This document shows positions 61,301 to 63,791 of a stretch of 64,000 nucleotides of DNA, in pieces. Source of the DNA: Diadema setosum. Taxonomy: Eukaryota; Echinodermata; Echinoidea; Diadematoida; Diadematidae. Every line of letters starts with the position of its first letter. Positions within the stretch are counted from its first letter, which is position 1. Below the pieces are notes generated by a model, which was not told the origin of the DNA, did no database searches, and worked only from the letters and a program-made list of their open reading frames with translations. A program made the translations under genes and the position numbers. The stretch covers positions 11,658,871 through 11,722,870 of the forward strand of contig NC_092704.1 of NCBI RefSeq assembly GCF_964275005.1. Direction: 5' to 3'.

Positions 61301-63791
61301 GAGTCTTGGTAAAATGGAAATGAGAATTTACCTGGCGTTGTAGATTCCTGTCGTGCTGTTGTGGTCGATGTAACAGTTGTCTCAGTTGTAGTTGTTGCTT
61401 CAGGAGTGGCAGTAGTTTCCTCTACTATTGCTGTTGTTTGCTCGGTTCCTGGAGCAGTAGTCGTTGTCGCTCGCGTTCGCGTCCTTGTTGTAACTTCTGT
61501 GAAAAAGGAGAAAACGACACACATGTATCTTTCACTCAGTGTTTTTGACGTTGAGAGACTTTTGTTTTTAAAGAGAAGACTTATAGCGAAGAATAGTCGA
61601 AACCAGTTTGATCTTAAAGCAATTATCATTTAGTGATATCTGATTTTCTTTTTTTACTACATATTAATTCAAAAAAGTTAGAAATACAATGGAGACTTAG
61701 ACCTACCTGACTGACCCAGAGTTGTCGTTTCTGTAAATGTTGAGAGAAAGAAAGAAATGAGAACATTCTACTTTTGGATCGAATACAGTCGTATTAGACA
61801 GAGTTAAAATATCAAATATGGTCATAAAAGACAAATTACGTATATAGTGCTTTCCATGACTTAGATAATGCTCCATTGTTTATAGTTTCTTGATGTTCGG
61901 AAATTCCAGATGTAAACTGAAAAACAGTGTCTTCGTTTTTGATGATGATAAAAAATAAGGTTTTCTCATTAATACAATGGGATTGGGATAGGGAGGATAG
62001 GATGACTTTACATGATGAATTTCTTAAGAAAACTCATTGAATCGTAGAGGAAAAATAAAAAAGAAGAAGGCTTTACCCATTGCTGTAGTCTGAGCTGGAG
62101 TAGTAGTAGTAAGACTTGTGGTCTCCTCCATCTTAGTAGTACCCATTGGAGTTGTTGTGGTAACAGCTGTGGTGGTAGCTTCAGTAAATGTCGTGGGTTT
62201 CGACGTGGTGGTAGGTACAGTTGTAGTTGTAACGGTTGTAACTACTGTTGTTTCCATGCCCGTTGCTGATGTATAAAACAAAAGTACATCGGAAATCCAA
62301 GATGAAAAGCTCACAGTTCTATTACAATTTAAATTCAATTCATTGATTTCATAAAAGCAATACAGCCAATATTGACAATAATTAACAATGCAGAATGTGT
62401 AGCGTGATTCTTTTTATTTATTTATTTTTTTTTTTTTTTTGCTGGAAGTTGAGAGCACTGTAAATCGCAAGAGAAATGAGTGAAAAATGTATAGACATAA
62501 CTTTACCAAATCAATAACCTGCAAAGTATCTTTTTGTGATCACACAAAATTCCAAAGTTGATATCCTGTTGCAATATATCAGCAGCTAGTGGTTAAATTT
62601 AGTTGGAGAAATGAATAGATAACATACAAGAACAAAAGAGATGAATGAGGACTTCTTCAGCGAAGAAAGAAATGAAATTACCCGTTTCAATACACCCTCT
62701 GAATGTCACCGTCAATTCCGAATCTGCCACGTTGTAGTCGTCAGGAAGGGTGATTTCGAAATAAACTTCATTCAAACCAGTCAAGGGTTCAAGCTCGTAC
62801 ATTCCTGAAGTCTGATCGTCTCTGGGTTCAGCTGTAAAGTTGCGTTCAACCTCCCCATCGCTGGACGAGAGGACACCAATTGTAACGCTATCGGGAGGTG
62901 AACCATTGGTTGTGCTTATGCTGACAGCTGATATCTTAATCGTCAGGTCTGAGGTGTCATCGACTGATTTGACAGTGACCTTCACTGTCCTCTCTGAAGT
63001 AGGTTCACTCCAAAGGTTGGTTTTATTGTTGTCAATCAAAACTTCCAATTTAGTATCAAGATCCACGCCATCCAGTGGTTTTCTGCAAGCAGCTGGTAAA
63101 TAAAAGAAATGTCTTGGGTGTAGACGGGCGTGACGACGAATTTGTAGGGTACAGTATTGTTAAGTGAACAGTAACATGTTAAAGTCATTGAGAGAGATAT
63201 TAACATATGCATTTTAGTCATTCGTTTAGTTAAGCAAACTGGGTTGCTGGATACCATAAAGCAGAATGTAGATGAAGGAAGAGGTTATGCTAACATGAAA
63301 GAGTTGAGTGACCGCCTTCTAGTTTTACATGACATAATTCAGGTTTTACGTCTTCGGACACGAGTCTTGGCAAAATGGAAGTGAGAATTTACCTGGCGTT
63401 GTAGATTCCTGTCGTGCTGTTGTGGTCGATGTAACAGTTGTCTGAGTTGTAGTTGTTGCTTCAGGAGTGGCAGTAGTTTCCTCTACTACTGCTGTTGTTT
63501 GCTCGGTTCCTGGAGCAGTAGTCGTTGTCGCTCGCGTTCGCGTCCTTGTTGTAACTTCTGTGAAAAAGGAGAAAACGTCACACATGTATATTTCACTCAG
63601 TGTTTTTGACGTTGAGAGACTTTTGTTTTTAAAGAGAAGACTTATAGCGAAGAATAGTCGAAACCAGTTTGATCTTAAAGCAATTATCATTTAGTGATAT
63701 CTGATTTTCTTTTTTTACTACATATTAATTCAAAAAAGTTAGAAATACAATGGAGACTTAGACCTACCTGACTGACCCAGAGTTGTCGTTT
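673..63791 (-). CDS. Giant mucin-like modular glycoprotein gene (internal part, open at both ends)
   Basis: This entry joins all minus-strand exons listed below: nine four-exon cassettes (R9 to R1), 23 unique central exons, a two-exon partial cassette (L8) and seven four-exon cassettes (L7 to L1). Every junction has a GT donor and AG acceptor and matching phase. The summed length is about 17,235 nt or 5,745 codons without an in-frame stop. The protein alternates Thr/Ser/Pro-rich stretches (expected O-glycosylation) with cysteine-bounded beta-rich domains and a central block of TIL/VWC-type cysteine-rich modules. Such architecture is typical of secreted gel-forming mucins and extracellular matrix glycoproteins, so an extracellular role is inferred. 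No initiator, signal peptide, transmembrane segment or terminal stop lies in the window. Exon joins are predicted from sequence only. Two or more adjacent genes cannot be excluded, but the uninterrupted phase chain argues for one. Confidence 0.8.
3016..4622 (-). CDS. Left array unit L2, four-exon cassette
   Basis: Microexon 4599-4622, B 4228-4392, C 3549-3959, D 3016-3204, all phase 1-1 with GT-AG borders. Exons and introns look identical to L1 and share with it the rare T in the codons near the end of exon C (plus-strand accgttaac, where other left units have accgtcaac). The duplication that made L1/L2 is therefore very recent, unless it is an assembly artefact. Confidence 0.9.
5355..6961 (-). 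CDS. Left array unit L3, four-exon cassette
   Basis: Microexon 6938-6961, B 6567-6731, C 5888-6298, D 5355-5543, phase 1-1. The intron below D has a short deletion shared with L4 (plus-strand gtgaaggtgtt instead of gtgaagaaggtgtt) and a shared gtcatgttttggttatct variant, so L3 and L4 form a sub-family. The encoded residues equal those of L1. Confidence 0.9.
7694..9300 (-). CDS. Left array unit L4, four-exon cassette
   Basis: Microexon 9277-9300, B 8906-9070, C 8227-8637, D 7694-7882, phase 1-1. It is almost identical to L3, including the same intron deletion and the same 2339-bp period. Coding residues match L1-L3. Confidence 0.9.
10038..11635 (-). CDS. Left array unit L5, four-exon cassette (mosaic)
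   Basis: Microexon 11612-11635, B 11241-11405, C 10571-10981, D 10038-10226, phase 1-1. The part around D and up to about 10,480 carries variants of L1/L2 (gagagcagagg, cgagaatcc). Exon C and the B side carry variants of L6/L7 (accgtcaac, ctgcctttccg, and loss of the ttgtctgac segment near 11,160). The unit therefore looks like a product of unequal crossing-over or gene conversion. Confidence 0.9.
12373..13970 (-). CDS. Left array unit L6, four-exon cassette
   Basis: Microexon 13947-13970, B 13576-13740, C 12906-13316, D 12373-12561, phase 1-1. The period is 2335. It shares with L5 and L7 the 9-bp intron deletion below B and the ctgcctttccg variant in exon B. The coding frame is intact and the domain is the same as in L1. 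Confidence 0.9.
14707..16301 (-). CDS. Left array unit L7, four-exon cassette
   Basis: Microexon 16278-16301, B 15910-16074, C 15240-15650, D 14707-14895, phase 1-1. It has two private coding changes, a Thr to Ile in exon D (LSTITPAQ) and a Thr to Ala in exon B before PGTEQ. A short deletion lies in the intron between B and the microexon. Otherwise it is like L6. It is the highest-coordinate left unit to keep a B exon and a microexon. Confidence 0.9.
17037..19376 (-). CDS. Left array unit L8, partial cassette (exons C and D) split by a LINE
   Basis: Exon C 18966-19376 and exon D 17037-17225 keep GT-AG borders and phase 1. Exon C has a D to E change (DPETKL). The unit has no exon B or microexon, because array homology ends near 19,445. 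The diverged Thr-rich exon at 21159-21302 takes their place upstream. The C-D intron holds a 1.39-kb L2-like LINE. Because no stop separates exon C from the LINE, the open frame runs on through the donor site into the reverse transcriptase. If the intron is retained, a fused protein of more than 550 residues would be readable. Confidence 0.88.
17534..18922 (-). mobile_element. L2-like LINE, 5'-truncated, in the L8 C-D intron
   Basis: Minus-strand reverse-transcriptase sequence with QSAYRHFHSTETALL, LLDYSAAFDTISHE, GVPQGSVVGPLLFLLY and the catalytic YADD, followed by the C-terminal region down to the stop at 17686. About 410 codons are open without interruption, so the insertion is young. The 3' end has GCGCTATATAAATGTTATTC and a short ATTATC tail typical of L2 elements. 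The 5-bp target duplication aagta lies at 17529-17533 and 18923-18927. L1-L7 have the uninterrupted site. The 5' half of the element (endonuclease) is missing. Confidence 0.92.
19474..19571 (-). pseudogene. Truncated exon C fragment at the array border
   Basis: Minus reading from an ACCAG acceptor at about 19571 gives GACREPLDCENLDTKLHVLF, then NETNLWTERTSDG, and then leaves the domain. It carries features of both arrays (ACR as on the right, ETNLW as on the left). Only the first third of exon C remains, so it cannot encode the domain. Confidence 0.75.
19548..19850. repeat. 115-120 bp tandem repeat of an exon C acceptor segment, 2.5 copies
   Basis: Copies start at 19548, 19663 and 19783. Each begins with about 25 bp of exon C start (plus-strand ccagtggttctctgcaagcg), followed by the adjoining intron. 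The third copy is cut short with a duplicated gtcat. This is local duplication of the acceptor region of the dead exon fragment. Confidence 0.85.
19883..20350. repeat. Diverged tandem repeat, about 165 bp, roughly three copies
   Basis: The pairs cagatttccgaatatctcat (20031) and cagttttccgaattccatca (20198), and three versions of an aaaaatgcaaaa-type segment (about 19935, 20085, 20252), recur with about 165-bp spacing. No coding potential is seen. The rest of the intron up to 21158 shows nothing recognisable. Confidence 0.55.
21159..21302 (-). CDS. Thr-rich exon before the left array (48 residues)
   Basis: A 144-nt phase 1-1 exon encoding GHTTTPTERITT and later STFTPTTGEVVVPTTPG. Its size and its TTPG ending resemble exon B. 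Its position directly upstream of exon C of L8 suggests that it is the diverged exon B of this edge unit. Confidence 0.85.
21385..21431. repeat. (ATACAT)n microsatellite
   Basis: About eight copies of atacat in the intron 21303-22139. The rest of this intron shows no other feature. Confidence 0.9.
22140..22317 (-). CDS. Second divergent C-type domain, second half exon (phase 0 to 1)
   Basis: A 178-nt exon opening GSLDFQLQK and ending FDFKGCIV, which parallels VTFRGCIET in array exon C. The acceptor is GACAG and the donor GTCG|GTAAGC. It completes a domain of about 150 residues. Confidence 0.87.
22507..22967. mobile_element. MITE with CACTGYAAAAA ends and many GGTGTTA motifs
   Basis: The left end is CACTGCAAAAAGTCCGGTGTTA and the right end, read in reverse, is CACTGTAAAAACATCGGTGTTA. 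Inside the 461 bp, the motif GGTGTTA or TAACACC recurs more than ten times in both orientations, giving strong foldback potential. No coding capacity and no clear target duplication are seen, so the superfamily is not assigned. Confidence 0.75.
22968..24262. other. Intron segment without recognised features
   Basis: This is part of the 3.2-kb intron splitting the second divergent C domain. It holds a T-run near 23,600 and short chance open frames. I see no exon, RNA gene or transposon ends. The stretch 25,043-25,541 is also featureless apart from a loose CCTAATC-like repeat near 25,330. Confidence 0.6.
24263..25042. mobile_element. piggyBac-like MITE with TTAA target duplication
   Basis: The element at 24267-25038 starts CCCTAAAAGGGCCGGGC and ends GCCCGGCCTGGTTAGGG, flanked on both sides by TTAA (24263-24266, 25039-25042). 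The ends form imperfect terminal inverted repeats of about 50-60 bp, including the GTTGAATCAA / TTGAATCAAC core. The CCC...GGG termini and TTAA duplications are diagnostic of the piggyBac superfamily. There is no transposase frame, so it is non-autonomous. Confidence 0.75.
25542..25813 (-). CDS. Second divergent C-type domain, first half exon (phase 1 to 0)
   Basis: A 272-nt exon opening GICDEPLSD, with NVWNILNPTGQLP and VTIRLQYRR, and ending NPVQRAD before GTGAGT. It shares the CxEPL start and the alternating hydrophobic pattern of the array C domain. It is split from its second half by a 3.2-kb intron in phase 0, exactly as at 44.9 kb. Confidence 0.87.
25814..26256 (-). other. Intron without recognised features
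   Basis: An AT-rich intron between the large mucin exon and the second divergent C domain. The same applies to the intron 27293-27683, where I see only a short A-run. Confidence 0.7.
26257..27292 (-). CDS. Large mucin exon: VWC ending plus about 328 Thr-rich residues
   Basis: A 1,036-nt exon, phase 0 to 1. The first 17 residues (DGLVLDNTEGKCCECRE) close the preceding VWC module. The rest is Thr/Val/Pro/Ser-rich and almost free of cysteine, with imperfect repeats of a TTTxPxV type, and ends LTTPG at the donor. This is a mucin-type, densely O-glycosylated domain and the longest single exon seen. Its antisense gives a long Val-rich open frame that is only a shadow. Confidence 0.93.
27684..27803 (-). 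CDS. VWC-like exon (module 5, second part)
   Basis: A 120-nt phase 0-0 exon opening PGENFTMGTCKDCVC and ending LLTEEDCSQ before GTAAGG. The GTCxxCxC motif supports a VWC fold. It is completed by the first residues of the next exon. Confidence 0.9.
27804..28706 (-). other. Intron with a (GTT)n tract
   Basis: The (GTT)n tract at 28436-28460 gives a false poly-Thr reading on the minus strand. A stretch near 28,200-28,260 has a donor-like GTGAGT but no acceptor or phase fit, and skipping it joins CFFNNQVIQ directly to PGENF. I see no exon here. Confidence 0.7.
28707..28909 (-). CDS. TIL-like domain exon (module 5)
   Basis: A 203-nt exon, phase 1 to 0. It opens VCDEECSCNVTC and ends CPECFFNNQVIQ before GTCCGT. 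It contains an NVT sequon. It reads directly into the PGENFTMGTC start of the next exon, a classical VWC transition. Confidence 0.88.
29430..29566 (-). mobile_element. tRNA-derived SINE
   Basis: Minus strand GCGCTGTGGCATAGTGGATAA contains an A box (TGGCATAGTGG). AGTTCGATTCCC about 40 bp later is a B box. CTTGGGCAAGGTGTTTCTAA follows in the body. This is RNA polymerase III promoter spacing in a tRNA-like head. The 3' end is not clear. It is not a functional tRNA gene. Confidence 0.7.
29616..29772 (-). CDS. VWC-like exon (module 4, second part)
   Basis: A 157-nt exon, phase 0 to 1. It opens YGSYITIPGDCTKCQC and ends with a short Thr run (LSTTTTVSN). The GDCxxCxC motif is standard for VWC modules. 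The usual CCxC ending is missing, so the module is truncated and replaced by a Thr tail. Confidence 0.88.
30289..30554 (-). CDS. TIL-like domain exon (module 4)
   Basis: A 266-nt exon, phase 1 to 0. It opens VCQERCHVEVTC, has CACKAGYY in the middle and ends CTYCQYNGEEVR before GTGAGT. It is longer than a usual TIL domain because of an insert between the CxC and the last cysteines (TIENQEEFLANVGLVSN). Confidence 0.88.
30658..30740 (+). mobile_element. L2-like LINE 3' tail feeding an (ATT)n microsatellite
   Basis: Plus-strand GTGCGCTTAGAAATGCCAG, AGCGCCATATAAATGCAATT and then (ATT)n match the 3' end of the LINE at 17534-17590 (GCGCTTAGAAACATCAG, GCGCTATATAAATG). Only the last 60 bp or so of the element remain, and its tail has grown into the microsatellite 30701-30739. 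Further AAT/ATT repeats follow to about 30,895. Confidence 0.75.
31111..31173 (-). CDS. Thr-rich linker exon
   Basis: A 63-nt phase 1-1 exon encoding VTESTTAEGRTTTASTLPTE and a final Glu. The acceptor is ATTTCAG and the donor AAG|GTGATT. It links the duplicated linkers to the next TIL module. Confidence 0.78.
31585..31670. repeat. Palindromic hairpin element
   Basis: Arms at 31585-31612 (aagccgcggtcacattggca...) and 31643-31670 are reverse complements with two mismatches. The centre holds the perfect palindrome AAGATCGCGATCTT at 31621-31634. It looks like a small foldback MITE in the intron 31174-31972. The rest of that intron shows nothing recognisable. Confidence 0.8.
31973..32032 (-). CDS. 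Thr/Pro linker exon (duplicate b)
   Basis: A 60-nt phase 1-1 exon encoding VPETTTPQVTSSAVPTTTLS. It matches duplicate a in 11-12 of its first 17 positions. The donor is CAG|GTGGGT. Confidence 0.82.
32525..32578 (-). CDS. Thr/Pro linker exon (duplicate a)
   Basis: A 54-nt phase 1-1 exon encoding VPGTTTPQFTSPTVPTTP. It is clearly related to the next exon (31973-32032) and comes from a local exon duplication. Confidence 0.82.
33293..33389 (-). CDS. Short cysteine exon (module 3, second part)
   Basis: A 97-nt exon, phase 0 to 1. Residues include LNEAWAISECKIAECIKIG and end SSEC before GTAAGC. It keeps the TIL-then-VWC phase pattern but has few cysteines, so module 3 looks degenerate or reduced. 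Confidence 0.78.
33909..33949 (-). CDS. Short cysteine exon (module 3, first part)
   Basis: A 41-nt exon, phase 1 to 0, encoding ERCIDPDVPNGYIE. The acceptor has a long T tract (CTTCAG) and the donor is GAG|GTAAGT. It may be the remnant of a TIL module, reduced to its last segment. Confidence 0.75.
34928..34976 (-). CDS. VWC-like exon (module 2, end)
   Basis: A 49-nt exon, phase 0 to 1, encoding EEIEDVPNECCRCVPR. The CCRCVP ending repeats that of module 1. The donor is AGAG|GTATTA. Confidence 0.85.
35410..35511 (-). CDS. VWC-like exon (module 2, first part)
   Basis: A 102-nt phase 0-0 exon. It opens GTWMEGNCTYCEY and ends CTLECAAD before GTGAGT. Seven cysteines lie in 34 residues. It continues into the next exon, which supplies the CCRC ending. 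Confidence 0.87.
35980..36152 (-). CDS. TIL domain exon (cysteine-rich module 2)
   Basis: A 173-nt exon, phase 1 to 0. It opens ECTDGREWREDPQERC, then CYCSDNMVWNGTAC, and ends CQCEHD before a GTAAGG donor. The Cys spacing fits a TIL fold with nine visible cysteines. It is GC-richer than the surrounding introns, as expected of coding DNA. Confidence 0.9.
36153..36949. other. Intron with a possible LINE or SINE remnant
   Basis: Minus strand near 36,350-36,310 reads GCGAATAAAGAATATAATAA TAATAATAG, like a LINE tail with A-rich end. The GC-richer part at 36,500-36,640 could be its body, but no domain or promoter box is recognisable. Confidence 0.4.
36950..37112 (-). CDS. VWC-like exon (cysteine-rich module 1, second part)
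   Basis: A 163-nt exon, phase 0 to 1. It opens YGEEVILDDCYSATCG and ends GSCCRCVP, the CCxC ending of VWC-type modules. It follows the TIL exon in phase 0 across a 2.8-kb intron that holds a plus-strand LINE. Confidence 0.9.
37480..39178 (+). mobile_element. LINE fragment with reverse transcriptase (CR1/Jockey/I group)
   Basis: Plus-strand reading has VKCGVPQGSLLGSLLF near 37501 and the catalytic FADD at 37597-37608, then NWVRANKLSLNVQKTKYM, FLGIFVDNKLSW and LPYLNYGILAWGN. The frame stops near 38151 and the C-terminal part (YPTRRSNGFHLPLL, PNYWNSL) continues in another frame to 38452, so there is one frameshift. A long T-rich 3' region ends with aataaa and a TTGATTTGATTTGA tail near 39178. 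The endonuclease and the first reverse-transcriptase motifs are missing and the 5' border is uncertain. It lies antisense to the host gene in an intron. Confidence 0.85.
39179..39938. other. Intron segment without recognised features
   Basis: This stretch follows the plus-strand LINE. It is AT-rich with two T-runs. I see no exon. The minus-strand open frames here lack the phase and splice sites needed for the gene chain. Confidence 0.6.
39939..40120 (-). CDS. TIL domain exon (cysteine-rich module 1)
   Basis: A 182-nt exon, phase 1 to 0. It opens ACKENREWKCGCSTTC and ends CPCYYNGQFYQ, with 11 cysteines in a pattern typical of trypsin-inhibitor-like (TIL) domains of mucins, von Willebrand factor and SCO-spondin. 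In those proteins TIL folds are structural rather than inhibitory. The following exon supplies the VWC-like partner, as in the TIL to VWC order of mucin-type proteins. The acceptor (TTTGAAG) has a poor polypyrimidine tract. Confidence 0.9.
40690..40783 (-). mobile_element. tRNA-derived SINE head
   Basis: Minus strand contains CAGTGTGACTCAGTAGATGA (A-box-like) and CCCGGGTTCAAGACC (B box) at tRNA-like spacing. It differs in sequence from the SINE at 29.5 kb, so it is another family. The body may extend down to about 40,560. Confidence 0.6.
40871..40933 (-). CDS. Thr-rich linker exon (21 residues)
   Basis: A 63-nt phase 1-1 exon encoding ELPTTLTQEATTATPKVTTT and a following Pro, with acceptor TTTTCAG and donor CCG|GTAACT. 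It leads directly into the first TIL module. Confidence 0.8.
40934..41707. repeat. Intron with (CTATAT)n and (AC)n microsatellites
   Basis: (CTATAT)n lies at about 40,995-41,035 and (AC)n at about 41,163-41,219, followed by C- and A-rich runs near 41,355-41,400. Another AC-rich tract lies at 42,540-42,585 in the next intron. No other feature is seen. Confidence 0.85.
41708..41866 (-). CDS. Thr-rich mucin exon (53 residues)
   Basis: A 159-nt phase 1-1 exon. Residues include STTFWTSARTTTVTTP and EESTTVKTTATPGGTT. The acceptor is TTGATAG and the donor CTG|GTAAGA. It is comparable in size and composition to exon B of the arrays and probably a diverged relative. It is an expected O-glycosylated spacer. 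Confidence 0.85.
41885..42240 (-). mobile_element. LINE 3'-end-like dispersed repeat
   Basis: Minus-strand sequence ends GTGAAATGCGCTGTATAAAG ACTAGGAATTATTATCATCA, an L2-type 3' terminus and tail. The body (plus-strand aatgcgctttttgg, tacccattcatactcctggg, gcaatgtggac) is of a kind commonly dispersed in marine animal genomes. No reverse-transcriptase residues are readable, so it is a 3' UTR fragment or a LINE-tailed SINE. Confidence 0.6.
42866..43720 (-). pseudogene. Relic cassette (dead microexon and intron)
   Basis: Plus-strand sequence from the microexon-like ccaggagttgtcgcttctg through gcactttccgggacttagat and tggtattgaagcacagaatt aligns with the array intron between a microexon and exon D. 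The microexon copy would read EATTPGQS, but its donor GT has become AT. No D, C or B exon follows. A (TA)n tract at 43306-43350 interrupts the relic. Confidence 0.65.
42958..43788. repeat. Inverted repeat, two 48-bp arms
   Basis: Arm 42958-43005 (starting cgttgtagagagctgagatt) recurs as its reverse complement at 43741-43788 with about two mismatches. The 735-bp spacer holds most of the relic cassette. The left arm lies inside sequence homologous to the array unit, so the right arm is the extra, inverted piece. Confidence 0.8.
43306..43350. repeat. (TA)n microsatellite
   Basis: About 20 uninterrupted TA copies inside the relic cassette intron. Confidence 0.95.
43926..43967 (-). CDS. Short Thr/Pro linker exon
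   Basis: A 42-nt phase 1-1 exon encodes GPTLAPTTRGTSPPG across its borders. The acceptor is CCGCAG and the donor CAG|GTAATA. It is a mucin-type spacer after the divergent C domain. Its small size lowers confidence, though phase and splice sites fit. Confidence 0.7.
44323..44464 (-). CDS. Divergent C-type domain, second half exon (phase 0 to 1)
   Basis: This exon of 142 nt opens GEVTFSLSD and ends with EIEVYGCQ, the closing Cys of the domain. The EVYGC ending resembles the last strand of discoidin (F5/8 type C) folds, but that is a weak pattern and only a hypothesis. The phase-0 intron between this exon and the previous one is absent from all 17 array copies. Confidence 0.85.
44921..45162 (-). 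CDS. Divergent C-type domain, first half exon (phase 1 to 0)
   Basis: This exon of 242 nt has a TTTTCAG acceptor and a CAG|GTAAAT donor. It opens ECYEPLQEV, matching the CxxPL start of the array C domain, and runs through beta-strand-like segments (SHPITIRGIKL, TTVVFRIKRA). It ends in an acidic Ser/Gly-rich tail (SGSGDFSGSESGE). With the next exon it forms one complete domain of about 127 residues. It joins in phase to exon D of R1. Confidence 0.85.
45291..45404 (-). pseudogene. Dead Thr-rich exon
   Basis: Reading minus from about 45,404 gives TTSAPTTKVVVV and QTATQSTITYTT, then a TGA, then ATEQPTTAL followed by G|GTTATT. Composition and the phase-1 donor context match the other Thr-rich exons. 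An in-frame stop and the lack of a clear acceptor show that it is not used. Leaving it out keeps the phase between D of R1 and the exon at 45162. Confidence 0.6.
45605..47321 (-). CDS. Right array unit R1, four-exon cassette (edge unit)
   Basis: Microexon 47298-47321, B 46922-47086, C 46207-46617, D 45605-45793, phase 1-1. Exon C opens AACRKPLDG and keeps the paired Cys, the NGS sequon and an extra NKT sequon in NNKTNLW that left units lack. Exon D is the most divergent of the right array (TTTIPTTTSKPTTVTEATT, PVGTTKTEE), partly resembling the left-array D. As the last unit before the unique centre, it appears less homogenised than interior units. Confidence 0.9.
47668..49377 (-). CDS. Right array unit R2, four-exon cassette
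   Basis: Microexon 49354-49377, B 48978-49142, C 48267-48677, D 47668-47856, phase 1-1. Exon C has VYFEIT where R1 has VYFDIT. Exon D has a private Glu to Lys change (TFTKATT). R1 and R2 share LLDNNKTNLW, where R3-R9 have LIDNNKTNLW. Confidence 0.9.
49722..51440 (-). CDS. Right array unit R3, four-exon cassette with one extra Thr codon
   Basis: Microexon 51417-51440, B 51037-51204, C 50326-50736, D 49722-49910, phase 1-1. Exon B is 168 nt instead of 165 because of an in-frame trinucleotide gain near its start (EVTTTRTRTR), as expected from slippage in ACA repeats. Exon C is intact. Confidence 0.9.
51787..53498 (-). CDS. Right array unit R4, four-exon cassette
   Basis: Microexon 53475-53498, B 53100-53264, C 52389-52799, D 51787-51975, phase 1-1. 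Diagnostic variants are FIAEP and TALNE in exon C and TAIVEE in exon B, all shared with R7 and R8. Confidence 0.9.
53845..55559 (-). CDS. Right array unit R5, four-exon cassette
   Basis: Microexon 55536-55559, B 55161-55325, C 54450-54860, D 53845-54033, phase 1-1. Diagnostic variants are FTAEP and TGLNE in exon C, and in the intron above B the plus-strand aaaacgtcacacatgtatatt variant. All are shared with R9. Confidence 0.9.
55906..57618 (-). CDS. Right array unit R6, four-exon cassette
   Basis: Microexon 57595-57618, B 57220-57384, C 56509-56919, D 55906-56094, phase 1-1. It combines FTAEP (as in R5/R9) with TALNE (as in R4/R7/R8) within one exon C, another sign of exchange between units. 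Confidence 0.9.
57965..59674 (-). CDS. Right array unit R7, four-exon cassette
   Basis: Microexon 59651-59674, B 59276-59440, C 58565-58975, D 57965-58153, phase 1-1. Exon C opens AACRNPLDG (Lys to Asn) and carries FIAEP and TALNE. Exon B has TAIVEE and TETTVT. These variants are shared only with R8. The period to R8 is 2056. Confidence 0.9.
60021..61730 (-). CDS. Right array unit R8, four-exon cassette
   Basis: Microexon 61707-61730, B 61332-61496, C 60621-61031, D 60021-60209, phase 1-1. It is nearly identical to R7, sharing the Lys to Asn change after the first Cys. A few differences around exon D (for example gttgtaacgg versus gtagtaacgg, and gaaaagctc versus gaaacgctc) show that it is not a pure copy. 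Confidence 0.9.
62077..63791 (-). CDS. Right array unit R9, four-exon cassette
   Basis: Microexon 63768-63791, B 63393-63557, C 62682-63092, D 62077-62265, phase 1-1. It is very close to R5 in exons and in the intron above B. It is the most 5' unit of the gene in the window, and the D exon of a further unit would lie just past 64,000. Confidence 0.9.
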
